Shown here in pieces: positions 39,659 to 47,738 of a stretch of 47,775 nucleotides of DNA; position 1 is the stretch's first letter; every line of letters starts with the position of its first letter. The translations under genes and the position numbers were made by a program. Source of the DNA: Thermoplasmata archaeon. Lineage in GTDB: Archaea; Thermoplasmatota; Thermoplasmata; Methanomassiliicoccales; Methanomethylophilaceae. Under the pieces are notes generated by a model. It was not told the origin of the DNA and did no database searches. It saw only the letters and a list, made by a program, of their open reading frames with translations. The stretch spans positions 1-47,775 of the forward strand of contig SUSZ01000012.1 in assembly GCA_015063165.1 (NCBI GenBank). The letters run 5' to 3'.

Positions 39659-41334
39659 AGGAGATCTTCTGGCCGGAGTCCATCGGGCTTCTGGAGAATT
39701 ACTCTCAGACGCATATGCGCAACTTCCGCCTGCTCGCATTCGTGTCGCTCCTGTCCATGATCCTGGTGTCTGTCGTGCCCTACATCGCGGGTACGTTCGT
39801 CTCCAGGCTCGTCAACATGGAGGAGGAAGAGGGCATAGTCGATGTCGAGTTCATAATCAACACCGCTACCCTCGTAGTCCTCATCATCACGTTCTGGTAC
39901 ATCACCATCGCTATCGTGCAGAGGGAGACCTCCAAGATGGGACTCTTTGTTACGAGGAAGATGAGGGAGGACCTCAACGACAAGCTAATGAGGATGTCCA
40001 TCAGACAGATCGACGAGATCCGTAGCGGGGTGATGCCCGTGAAGGTGTCGGTGGACATGCCGGCTATATCTAATCTGATATCGAGGGATTTCGTCGCGTT
40101 CTTCACTGGCAGCATCATGATAATAATGATTGTCGTAGCGATGATTGTGGTATCGCCTGCCCTGGCGTTGGTGTACATCGTGACTATACCCCTCACCCTG
40201 CTGGCCTCTAGGACCTTGACTTCCCTGTCGGAGAAGGATTTCGTCGAGAAGAAGCAGGCTGTCGACGCGATGGGGGCCGGTATGAGCGACCTCATAGCGA
40301 ACCATCGCACTATTAAGACCAACAACCTCGAGGATCTGCTGATCTCCAGGTTCGAGGTCTACAACAGGAGGTTCAGGGAGGCTTCGGTGAGCTCCGAGGC
40401 TCGCAGCGGCCTTATCGCACCCATATCCACCGTCGCGGTGAATCTCGGCTATGTGCTCACCGTCGTCATCGGAGCGGCCATGACCTACCAGGGGAGCCTG
40501 GATATAGGGATGTTCCTCGCGTTCATGGTTTACGTCCGTCTGGTCAACAAGCCCCTGACCGATTCCGCGGTGTCCTACGACACCATCAAGTCCGAGACCG
40601 TGTCCCTGAAGAGGGTGCTGAATATCCTGAACTCTCCCGAAGAGGAGGAAGGGGATGTGGAGGAAGGATTCGAGGCCGTCGGGAAGGTCGAGTTCGAGGA
40701 TGTTCACTTTTCGTACGAAGGTTCGGACGAGGTCCTCCACGGAGTATCGTTCTCCGTAGAGCCTGGGAAGGTGGCCGTGATAACAGGTCCTACCGGCTCC
40801 GGCAAGACCACGGTTCTGAATCTACTGCTGCGCTTCTATCTTCCGGATTCCGGCAGCATCCGCATAGACGGGAGGGATGTGAGGTGCATCTCCCGCAAGG
40901 ATCTGGGAAAGGCCGTGGCTGCCGTCTTCCAGGATCCATGGGTCTTCGACGGGACGATAAAGGAGAATATAGTCTACAACAGGGACTGGGTCACCCAGGA
41001 GGACCTGGACAGGGCCATGGAGATAACAGGGTTTGCCGGATATGTGAAGAGCCTTCCCGAAGGCATCGATACGAAGATAGGCAACGACATCCGCGTGCTG
41101 CCTTTGGCTCAGAGGCGTATGTTGGCCATGACCAGGGCTATCCTCGGGAACCCGAAGATCCTGATCCTGGACGAAGCGTTCTCCGGTCTGGATCCGTTGA
41201 CGGAGACCGTTGTGTTCGACGGCCTGAAGCGCATGATGAGCGGCCGTACGGTGATGATCGTCAGCCATGAGTGCAACCTGGTCGAGAATGCCGACCAGGT
41301 CGTTCGCATGGAATCTGGAAGGGTAGTTTCCTGA
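39652..41334 (+). CDS. ABC exporter half-transporter with degenerate signature motif (subunit 2)
   Basis: This 560-residue partner also has six exporter spans followed by a nucleotide-binding domain. Here Walker A is canonical (GPTGSGKTT, K385), as are the Q-loop (AAVFQDPWVFDGTIKENI), Walker B (ILILDEAFSGLD, catalytic Glu) and H-loop (IVSHECNL). The LSGGQ signature is LPLAQ (483-487). In the head-to-tail dimer its Walker A faces the good signature of subunit 1, and its bad signature faces the bad Walker A of subunit 1. The result is one working and one dead ATP site. It overlaps subunit 1 by 7 bases. Confidence 0.9.
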   Translation: MLKEIFWPESIGLLENYSQTHMRNFRLLAFVSLLSMILVSVVPYIAGTFVSRLVNMEEEEGIVDVEFIINTATLVVLIITFWYITIAIVQRETSKMGLFVTRKMREDLNDKLMRMSIRQIDEIRSGVMPVKVSVDMPAISNLISRDFVAFFTGSIMIIMIVVAMIVVSPALALVYIVTIPLTLLASRTLTSLSEKDFVEKKQAVDAMGAGMSDLIANHRTIKTNNLEDLLISRFEVYNRRFREASVSSEARSGLIAPISTVAVNLGYVLTVVIGAAMTYQGSLDIGMFLAFMVYVRLVNKPLTDSAVSYDTIKSETVSLKRVLNILNSPEEEEGDVEEGFEAVGKVEFEDVHFSYEGSDEVLHGVSFSVEPGKVAVITGPTGSGKTTVLNLLLRFYLPDSGSIRIDGRDVRCISRKDLGKAVAAVFQDPWVFDGTIKENIVYNRDWVTQEDLDRAMEITGFAGYVKSLPEGIDTKIGNDIRVLPLAQRRMLAMTRAILGNPKILILDEAFSGLDPLTETVVFDGLKRMMSGRTVMIVSHECNLVENADQVVRMESGRVVS

Positions 41335-41335
41335 G

Positions 41336-41782
41336 TCACCACATGTTGGACTTGTCGGTGTTGGCGTTCATCCTCCCAGGGCTGTCCAGCCCTTTGATGA
41401 TGGGCATGAACACCGCTCCGGAGGACATTCCGGGAGTCTTGTTCTTTCCGATGATCTCGGGCTCGTGATAGTTGGTGATGATCACCTGGTACTTCTGGAT
41501 CTGGCCCTCGACGGATATGCATGGGTGTTCCGATGCCTTCAGGATATCGAGGGTGACGTCCGCCAGGGCCTGGATGTCCTCGGGGCTGACGTCGTCGGAG
41601 AGGTGGATGAAGAACGTGTGTTCTTCGGTGGTCCCGTTCAGGAGGTAGGTGACCTCGGACTCGCCGACGATCTTCTTGAACTTCTCAGGCTTCTCTCCCT
41701 CTCCAGCGAGGGCGATCATGCGCCTTTTCCAGGTCTCAGGGATGTCGATGTATATCGCATCCTCTCCGAGTATCTTCCACAT
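41336..41782 (-). CDS. Hypothetical protein
   Basis: I do not recognise this 148-residue soluble protein. The N-terminal part (MWKILGEDAIYIDIPETWKRRM) is followed by an alpha/beta stretch (EHTFFIHLSDDVSPEDIQALADVTLDILKASEHPCISVEGQI) and a disordered, Asn/Gly-rich tail. It ends one base from the end of the ABC subunit 2 gene, convergent with it. A 9-bp inverted repeat lies 40 bases upstream of its start. Confidence 0.65.
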   Translation of the reverse strand: MWKILGEDAIYIDIPETWKRRMIALAGEGEKPEKFKKIVGESEVTYLLNGTTEEHTFFIHLSDDVSPEDIQALADVTLDILKASEHPCISVEGQIQKYQVIITNYHEPEIIGKNKTPGMSSGAVFMPIIKGLDSPGRMNANTDKSNMW

Positions 41783-42107
41783 GCGGCGGTTATTGTCGGC
41801 TTTCTGTTAATATGTTCTTATCGATGCGATGCGTTCGAGGATGGTTATCGCATCGTCCGTGCCGCCATTTGAGTGGCCCCTTCTTGATTGAAATCATGTC
41901 GTCAGACATGCAAGCTACCTGTTCGGTTCAGCCTATATGTTATCTTAAACCGAAAGGAGCACACCCGTGGCATGGGTTTGAGAACGGCGTTCTTATCACA
42001 TCAGACAGATGCAAGGAACGGGTTGTTCTTTTAAGCTCGACAATCGCTGTCGCGTCTCTGTCATAGGAATTATAATTATATCGTAAGTGGGACTACGGAC
42101 GAAACAT
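41783..42107. other. Gene-poor interval with several inverted repeats ahead of trpS
   Basis: No convincing ORF is present in these 325 bases. Inverted repeats are dense: a perfect 9-bp pair CGATGCGAT / ATCGCATCG (41822-41830, 41847-41855); CATGTC / GACATG with a 4-base loop (41897-41912); a perfect 7-bp pair TTCGGTT / AACCGAA (41922-41928, 41948-41954); and AGAAC / GTTCT (about 41983-41995). A TATA-like CTATATGTTA sits at about 41933-41942. The region may hold an operator for the minus-strand gene and a small RNA or a leader for trpS. Confidence 0.4.
42070..42081 (+). promoter_or_regulatory. TATA box upstream of trpS
   Basis: The run TTATAATTATAT lies about 30 bases ahead of the trpS ATG at 42108, so the trpS-pheS transcript should have a very short leader. 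Confidence 0.55.
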
Positions 42108-43232
42108 ATGGCAGAGGAGTTCAAGGTCACGCCGTGGGAGGTCACCGGCGACATAGACTACGACAGGCTTCAGCAGCAGTTCGGAACGACCCCGGTGGAC
42201 GACGTCCTCAAGGCGAGGCTGTCCAAGTACGGAGAGATCCACCCTATGATCAGGCGCGGGATCTTCTATTCCCACAGGGACATGATCCCGTTGCTCGACC
42301 AGTACGACAAGGGCAACCGCTTCGTCCTTTACACCGGAAGGGGCCCTTCGGGGAACACCCATCTCGGACATATGATGCCATGGATATTCAACAAATGGGT
42401 CCAGGACACCTTCGGAGTCGACATGCTTTTCCAGATGACCGACGACGAGAAGTTCCTGTTCAAGGAGAAGCTCGACCTCGAGGACACCACCTCCATGGCC
42501 TATCAGAACGCACTGGACTTCATCGCGCTGGGATTCGACCCCAAGAGGACCAGGATCATCCTCAACACGAAGAACATCGACAAGATGTATCCTCTCGCTC
42601 TCAGGATATCCAAGAGGGTCACGTTCAGCACGGCCAGAGCCGTCTTCGGATTCGACGACTCCACCCATATCGGACAGATCTTCTACACCACCATGCAGTC
42701 GGTCCCGGCGTTCCTCCCATCGGTGGAGGCTGGAAAGCAGGTGCCTGTGCTCATCCCCTGCGGAATCGACCAGGACCCCCACTTCAGGGTCACCCGCGAC
42801 GTCGCGCCGGGAATGGGATTCCCCAAGCCCTCGCTGTTCTACTGCAAGATGTTCCCCGGGCTCTCAGGTGCGGACAAGATGTCCTCCTCGGACGAGAACG
42901 CCACCATATACACCACCGACACGCCCAAAGCCGTCAAGAAGAAGGTCGGAAGGGCGTTCACCGGAGGCTGCGTATCCGTCGAGGAGCAGAGGGAGAAGGG
43001 CGGAAACCCCGAGGTCTGCGCCGTATTCAAGTATAATTACTATCTTTTCGAGAACGACGATGATAAGCTGAACGAGCTCGCCCAGAAGTGCCGCAACGGG
43101 GAGATCCTCTGCGGAGAGTGCAAGATGTGCCTCACCCAGAAGATCAACGTCTTCCTCGAGGACCATCAGGAGAAGAGGGAGAAGGCCAAGGACGTCGTCG
43201 GCAGCATGACGTATGACGGTTTCGAATGGTGA
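42108..43232 (+). CDS. trpS: Tryptophanyl-tRNA synthetase
   Basis: This 374-residue class I synthetase is of the archaeal/eukaryotic type. The HIGH-like motif is GPSGNTHLGHMMPW, the tryptophan pocket region reads FQMTDDEKFLF, and PVLIPCGIDQDPHFRVTRDVA and the KMSSS loop (SGADKMSSSDENATIY) follow. A Cys-rich segment near the end (ILCGECKMCLTQKI) may bind metal. The open frame begins at 42087, but the ATG at 42108 sits at the right distance from the TATA box. It overlaps or abuts pheS. Confidence 0.95.
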   Translation: MAEEFKVTPWEVTGDIDYDRLQQQFGTTPVDDVLKARLSKYGEIHPMIRRGIFYSHRDMIPLLDQYDKGNRFVLYTGRGPSGNTHLGHMMPWIFNKWVQDTFGVDMLFQMTDDEKFLFKEKLDLEDTTSMAYQNALDFIALGFDPKRTRIILNTKNIDKMYPLALRISKRVTFSTARAVFGFDDSTHIGQIFYTTMQSVPAFLPSVEAGKQVPVLIPCGIDQDPHFRVTRDVAPGMGFPKPSLFYCKMFPGLSGADKMSSSDENATIYTTDTPKAVKKKVGRAFTGGCVSVEEQREKGGNPEVCAVFKYNYYLFENDDDKLNELAQKCRNGEILCGECKMCLTQKINVFLEDHQEKREKAKDVVGSMTYDGFEW

Positions 43233-43237
43233 TCACA

Positions 43238-44749
43238 ATGGAGTTTTCAGAGATTCTTGAAGGGCTCAGCTACAATGAGAAGAAGCTCCTGCTCGCTTTG
43301 GACGAGAAGGGCGGAAGGACCCGCATCGCGGACCTCATCTCGGACGGGACGTTCTCCCTGGAGGTCGAGGTCATGGGAGCGGCATCCTGGCTCGAGTCCA
43401 AGGGGCTCGCCAAGCTGACAGAGAGGTCCGAGAAGTTCTTCGTCGCGCCCGCTGAGGTGGGAGAGCTTCCCGAGAGGACCGCCGTCAAGGCCATCGACGC
43501 CGCCGGCGGAAGCATGAGCATGGAGGCTCTCGCCGACGCCATGCCCGGAGGGGCCGACAAGATCGCCGTCGGATGGCTCAAGAGGAAAGGCCTGGCCGAC
43601 ATCGTCAAAGAAGGAGACTCCAAGATCCTGCGTCTCACAGACAAGGGACGTTCTATCCTCAGCGAGGAGATGCCCGACGAGGCCCTTCTCAAGAGGATAA
43701 TGGCCGGTCCCGTTCCCGAAGCCGAGGCCGACAAAGCCCTCATAAAGGATCTGAAAGGCCGCCAGGGCATGATAGCCGAGAAGATTGTGACCGAGAGGAC
43801 CGTCGAGTTCACCGGCCTCGGAGTCAAGGCGGCAAGCTCTGGTCTGGAGCTCAAGCCCCAGGTCACCGACGTCACCGACCGCATGATCCAGAGCGGAGAG
43901 TGGAAGGACGCCGAGATCAGGAAGTACGACGTCCAGACCTTCGTTCCGCCTATGATCCCGGCGAAGAAGCACCCGCTCACCAGGCTCACCGCCCAGGTCA
44001 GGGGGATCTTCACCGACATGGGGTTCGAGGAGATGTCCTCGGAGTACGTCCAGCCCTCCTTCTGGAACATGGACGTCCTCTACACCCCCCAGGACCACCC
44101 TGCGAGGGACCTGCAGGACACCTTCTACCTCGAGAATCCCGCCAGCATCCACGTGGACGACGAGGAGCTTGTCGCCAAGATCAGAGCCATTCACGAGAAC
44201 GGAGGGGACACCGGCTCCACCGGATGGGGAGGAAAATGGTCCAGGGAGAAGGCCGAATCCGCTCTTCTCAGGACCCACAGCACCGTGAGCAGCATCAAGT
44301 ACATCGCCGCCCACCCCGATGCGCCCCGCAAGGCGTTCTCCATTTCGCGCATCTTCAGGAAGGAGTCCATCGACGCCACCCACCTCCCCGAGTTCACCCA
44401 GATCGAGGGGATCGTCATCGACGAGCACGCCAACTTCGACATGCTCATCACGCTCATAAGGGAGTTCTACGCCAGGATGGGATTCGACAAGATCCGCATC
44501 CGTCCCGCCTACTTCCCCTACACCGAGCCTTCGCTCGAGCTGGAGGTCTTCTTCAACGGGAAGTGGATGGAGCTCGGAGGGGCTGGAATATTCAGGCCTG
44601 AGGTCCTCGAGCCCTTGGGAGTCACCACGCCCGTTCTGGCATGGGGATTCGGATTCGAGAGGCTCGCGATGCTCAAATGGGACATCAAGGACATCAGAGA
44701 GCTTTACATCTCCGATATCGACATCCTGAAGAACAGCACCGTTCTTTGA
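43238..44749 (+). CDS. pheS: Phenylalanyl-tRNA synthetase alpha subunit
   Basis: This 503-residue class II subunit is of the archaeal/eukaryotic type. Winged-helix DNA-binding-like modules form the N-terminal third (LSYNEKKLLLALDEKGGRTRIADLI and later repeats). The catalytic core includes MGFEEMSSEYVQPSFWNMDVLYTPQDHPARDLQDTFYL, motif 2 (FSISRIFRKESIDATHLPEFTQIEGIV) and motif 3 (PVLAWGFGFERLAML). The ATG at 43238 has GGTGA five bases upstream; an ATG at 43226 inside trpS is the alternative. pheT does not follow: the next gene is convergent and overlaps the pheS end by 46 bases. Confidence 0.95.
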   Translation: MEFSEILEGLSYNEKKLLLALDEKGGRTRIADLISDGTFSLEVEVMGAASWLESKGLAKLTERSEKFFVAPAEVGELPERTAVKAIDAAGGSMSMEALADAMPGGADKIAVGWLKRKGLADIVKEGDSKILRLTDKGRSILSEEMPDEALLKRIMAGPVPEAEADKALIKDLKGRQGMIAEKIVTERTVEFTGLGVKAASSGLELKPQVTDVTDRMIQSGEWKDAEIRKYDVQTFVPPMIPAKKHPLTRLTAQVRGIFTDMGFEEMSSEYVQPSFWNMDVLYTPQDHPARDLQDTFYLENPASIHVDDEELVAKIRAIHENGGDTGSTGWGGKWSREKAESALLRTHSTVSSIKYIAAHPDAPRKAFSISRIFRKESIDATHLPEFTQIEGIVIDEHANFDMLITLIREFYARMGFDKIRIRPAYFPYTEPSLELEVFFNGKWMELGGAGIFRPEVLEPLGVTTPVLAWGFGFERLAMLKWDIKDIRELYISDIDILKNSTVL

Positions 44750-45933
44750 AACCATTCCTGGGTCCGGCCTCGGTTCTGGTCGGACCCGTCCTTTCTCGTC
44801 GCTTTCGCCGCTTCTTCCAGCATGGAGGCCCGCTCGTTCCTTCCGAGGGCCTTGTCCGCCTTGGCTTCCTGCTCTATGACCTCGTCCAGCCTGAACAGGC
44901 AGCCCGAATCCATCATCCTGCGCCTGGACATCCTCAGGTAGACCAGTGCCTCCTCGTGCCTGCCTGCCGCGTTCATGCATTTGCCCAGGGCGAGGGAGGT
45001 GTACCTGTCCTCGGAGTAGCATCCCAGCGCCACGTCAAGAGCTTCGTCCGTCTTGTCTTCTGCCAGCAGGATCTCGGCCCTCATGGCTTTCGCACGGTCG
45101 CTGTCGCCCGCTGTTCCCATAACGGCTTTGGCGTTGTCCACCGAATCCAGACGGAGCGACAGGAGCGCTGTGATCAAGGACAGCCTCCTGTCTCCTGTCC
45201 TCTCGCAGAGGGAGCACATCGTGTCCATCATCCCTGCGTCCCAGGAGTCCGCGATGGCGAAGCGGTACTCGGTCGCGAGCTTCACAGCCTCCCTCAGACG
45301 TCCGGACCTCAACAGGTGGTACAGCCTTTCCGGGAGATCCTCCCAGTTGCTCTGGTACACGTCCGCGGCCGCGCTGTGCCATCTGACGAGGTCCTCCTCC
45401 GTGGCTGTAGCCAGGAACCTTTCGCGGGCGTCCAGCCTGATGTTCAGGTTCCCTTTGCTGTCGAACGGCAGCCCGTACATCCCGTGGAGGTCCAGCTTCT
45501 GCCGCTTCACGTTGCGCCTGAGGACGCACAGCATGCCGACGATCTCCCTCTCCTCCGAGGGCATGTCGCGCATCATGTCCGTGCTCATGCGGTTAACAGG
45601 GTGCTGGAGGGCGAGCTCGGACCGGGGTATTCCGGACGCCTCCAGGTCATCCAGTATCCCGTTGATGACCGTCTTCCCGTGCTCCGAGAGGACGTAGATC
45701 TTCTTCTTCACCTTGCAGTTGCAGCCGCTCACGCGAGCCAGACCGGTCAGGACATCACCAGCCTTCTCCATCCTCAGAAGCGTGGTGCAGGCGTGGGAAC
45801 GTGTGATGCCGAGGGCGGCGGCTATCCCGTCCTGGGTTATGTCAATGGGGGCTCCGAATTCCATGTTCACATCCAGATTGCTGAATCTGGCCAGATGGAG
45901 CATCATGCGTTCGCGGGTGTTGAACTCGTACAT
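44704..45933 (-). CDS. Winged-helix protein with TPR-like C-terminal region
   Basis: This 409-residue protein starts with a MarR-like winged helix (DITQDGIAAALGITRSHACTTLLRMEKAGDV, about 31-61, then KKKIYVLSEHGKTVINGI). The rest is all-helical and TPR-like, for example AVKLATEYRFAIADSWDAGMMDTMCSL and EALVYLRMSRRRMM near the end. A CNC motif (GCNCKVKKK) sits in the wing. It lacks an ATPase domain, so it is not a full STAND regulator. A transcriptional regulator is likely, but the ligand and targets are unknown. It ends inside the 3' end of pheS on the opposite strand (46-base overlap). The stop is TAA. Confidence 0.72.
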   Translation of the reverse strand: MYEFNTRERMMLHLARFSNLDVNMEFGAPIDITQDGIAAALGITRSHACTTLLRMEKAGDVLTGLARVSGCNCKVKKKIYVLSEHGKTVINGILDDLEASGIPRSELALQHPVNRMSTDMMRDMPSEEREIVGMLCVLRRNVKRQKLDLHGMYGLPFDSKGNLNIRLDARERFLATATEEDLVRWHSAAADVYQSNWEDLPERLYHLLRSGRLREAVKLATEYRFAIADSWDAGMMDTMCSLCERTGDRRLSLITALLSLRLDSVDNAKAVMGTAGDSDRAKAMRAEILLAEDKTDEALDVALGCYSEDRYTSLALGKCMNAAGRHEEALVYLRMSRRRMMDSGCLFRLDEVIEQEAKADKALGRNERASMLEEAAKATRKDGSDQNRGRTQEWFQRTVLFFRMSISEM

Positions 45934-46013
45934 GCACGGTTGCTGTTCTGAACGGAATTAACCAATGCCTGTTTTGAATAAGGTTGTTAAATCACAATTG
46001 CCTTGCCGGGGTC
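45934..46013. promoter_or_regulatory. Divergent promoter region between the winged-helix gene and dtdA
   Basis: These 80 bases separate two divergent starts. AT-rich elements lie at about 45953-45963 (GGAATTAACC) and 45985-45996 (TTGTTAAATCAC). The latter is about 25 bases from the dtdA ATG and could be its TATA box. Confidence 0.4.
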
Positions 46014-46850
46014 ATGTCACGGCTCCTGATCTGCTCCGAGGTCGATCTCCCTTCAGTCAACATGAGGGCGTGTCTTCTAGCCAAGGGAGGATGGGAGGAT
46101 ATCGGGAGCGACGGGACCTGCGATTATATGATGAAGGGCGACACCGCGATGATGTCCATGCCGGACATGCACATCCGCCACGAGCTTCCTGATAAAGAGG
46201 CGGAGAAGTTCGGGATAAAGGTGGACGACATCGTGGTCATGTCCAAGCACTCCGCCAAGAGCGGGATGCCTGCCTTGACGGCCCATCCTATCGGCAACTA
46301 CCACGAGAACCAGTACGGAGGACGCGAGGGGACTCTTGCGCCCGCCTCTTCCGCCCTGATGACAGATGCCCTCAGGCGCATCGTGAAGTATAACGCTGAG
46401 GAGAGGAACCAGACCTGCTTCGAGGTCACCCACCACGGACCGTTCACTGAGAAGCCGATATTCTATATCGAGATCGGGAGCGACGAATCCAACTGGGGCA
46501 ACATGACGTCCGCCGAGACTCTGGCCAACGTGATAACCGACCTGGAGCCTGACGAGGACGCCATGAGGCTCGTGGGTGTCGGAGGAGGCCATTACGCCCC
46601 TCGTTTCTCCGAGGTCGCTCTGAAGTACAGGGTCTCGTTCGGCCACATGCTTCCGAACTACCAGATGGAGAACCGCGACGACGAGGACATCGTCAGGATG
46701 ATGAGGATGGCCTGCGAGGCCACCGGAACGAAGACGGTGTACCTCCACAGGAAATCGATGAAGAAGCCGGAGGAGAGGCGCATAACAGGCCTCATAGCCT
46801 CCGCGGGATTGGAGCAGGTCCAGTCCTCCGACCTGGAACCTCTTCAGTGA
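46014..46850 (+). CDS. dtdA: D-aminoacyl-tRNA deacylase (archaeal DTD2 type)
   Basis: This 278-residue enzyme of the archaeal and plant DTD2 (GEK1) family hydrolyses D-amino acids from tRNA and is thought also to clear N-ethyl adducts. The N-terminus MSRLLICSEVDLPSVNMR, SAKSGMPALTAHPIGNYHEN, CFEVTHHGPFTEKPIFYIEIGSDESNW and VGVGGGHYAPRFSEV are diagnostic. The ATG at 46014 gives the normal length; the frame opens 30 bases earlier. It converges on pyrH with a 7-base overlap. Confidence 0.93.
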   Translation: MSRLLICSEVDLPSVNMRACLLAKGGWEDIGSDGTCDYMMKGDTAMMSMPDMHIRHELPDKEAEKFGIKVDDIVVMSKHSAKSGMPALTAHPIGNYHENQYGGREGTLAPASSALMTDALRRIVKYNAEERNQTCFEVTHHGPFTEKPIFYIEIGSDESNWGNMTSAETLANVITDLEPDEDAMRLVGVGGGHYAPRFSEVALKYRVSFGHMLPNYQMENRDDEDIVRMMRMACEATGTKTVYLHRKSMKKPEERRITGLIASAGLEQVQSSDLEPLQ

Positions 46851-47527
46851 GAGTCCACGAATGTTCCCTTGATCTCCTTTCCGAGGATGGCGTTGCGGAG
46901 CTCGTCGATGTCGCGCCCGTCCACGATGAGGATGTCTATCTTGCTCTCCCTGGCGATCTTGACTCCCAAGGGATCGAAGACGCCGGAGCTGGACGCGTGA
47001 TGCTCGTCGTAGACGATGTCGTCGAGCTCGTCGATGGTCATCCTACTGATCTTCTTGGCGTTCGGATCTTTGCGAGGGTCAGCGGTGTACACTCCGTCGA
47101 CGGCGGTGGCGTTGATCATGCGGGTGGCCCCTAGGGCCTTGGCGACCATGGCCGTGACCGCATCGGTGGTGTGGCCGGGCTCGGTCCCACCCATGACGGA
47201 GATGCGCCTGCCGTCGTTCACCAGGGCCTCGGGGGTCCTGTGGACGTCGTCGGGCATATCGCCGAGAGCGAGAGCCAGAAGCTGGGCGTTCATGCGTGTG
47301 GCGGCTATGCCGAGGATGTCCTGCTCGTAGTCCCCTCCTCCGAGCTCCTTCGCGATCCCGGCGTAGTACCTCGCGGTCTTTCCGCCTCCGCAGATGACCG
47401 CCAGCCTCGCATCCTTCGACACCTCTTTCAGCATCGCCGCGAGACGGAGGATATATTCGGAATCGTTCTCTCCAGGAACCAGGATGGAACCGCCTATAGA
47501 CACCACTACGTTGTCCGTTGTGAACAC
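46844..47527 (-). CDS. pyrH: Uridylate kinase
   Basis: This 227-residue amino-acid-kinase-fold enzyme phosphorylates UMP to UDP. The archaeal PyrH pattern is clear: VVVSIGGSILVPGE, AVICGGGKTARYYAGIAKELG, GIAATRMNAQLLALALGD, VMGGTEPGHTTDAVTAMVA and INATAVDGVYTADPRKDPNAKK. The start appears to be GTG at 47527; no in-frame ATG is available. It is the last complete gene in the window. Confidence 0.93.
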   Translation of the reverse strand: MFTTDNVVVSIGGSILVPGENDSEYILRLAAMLKEVSKDARLAVICGGGKTARYYAGIAKELGGGDYEQDILGIAATRMNAQLLALALGDMPDDVHRTPEALVNDGRRISVMGGTEPGHTTDAVTAMVAKALGATRMINATAVDGVYTADPRKDPNAKKISRMTIDELDDIVYDEHHASSSGVFDPLGVKIARESKIDILIVDGRDIDELRNAILGKEIKGTFVDSH

Positions 47528-47738
47528 CTCATCCCAGCACAGCGCTCACCATGTTAAAGGTTATGTGTTCTGGAAGACGCTTGGAGCGTCCCGACGATGC
47601 TGGCTCTCCCGGCTCTGGGCAGATTATTTCGTCGTTATGTCGTCTCCGACAGTCATTCCGCACCCTTGACTTTTGGATGGGTGATTTAATCGGGCTGGCT
47701 GACCTCGCACCCCGCCCGAGAAGAGGGTGGATTTGGGT
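47528..47738. other. Intergenic region with a small hairpin
   Basis: This region has no convincing gene. A perfect GACGCT / AGCGTC hairpin with a 3-base loop lies at about 47576-47590. An AT-rich stretch (GTGATTTAATC, about 47681-47691) may be a promoter for the gene beginning near the end of the window. Confidence 0.3.

Noticed and set aside
42087-42107. Upstream start for trpS at 42087
   Set aside because: It would place the start only a few bases after the TATA box, upstream of the expected transcription start; the ATG at 42108 fits better.
43247-45022. Long minus-strand open frame (591 codons) opposite pheS
   Set aside because: It covers the pheS coding strand in reverse, shows no family motif and would contradict the well-supported winged-helix gene frame.
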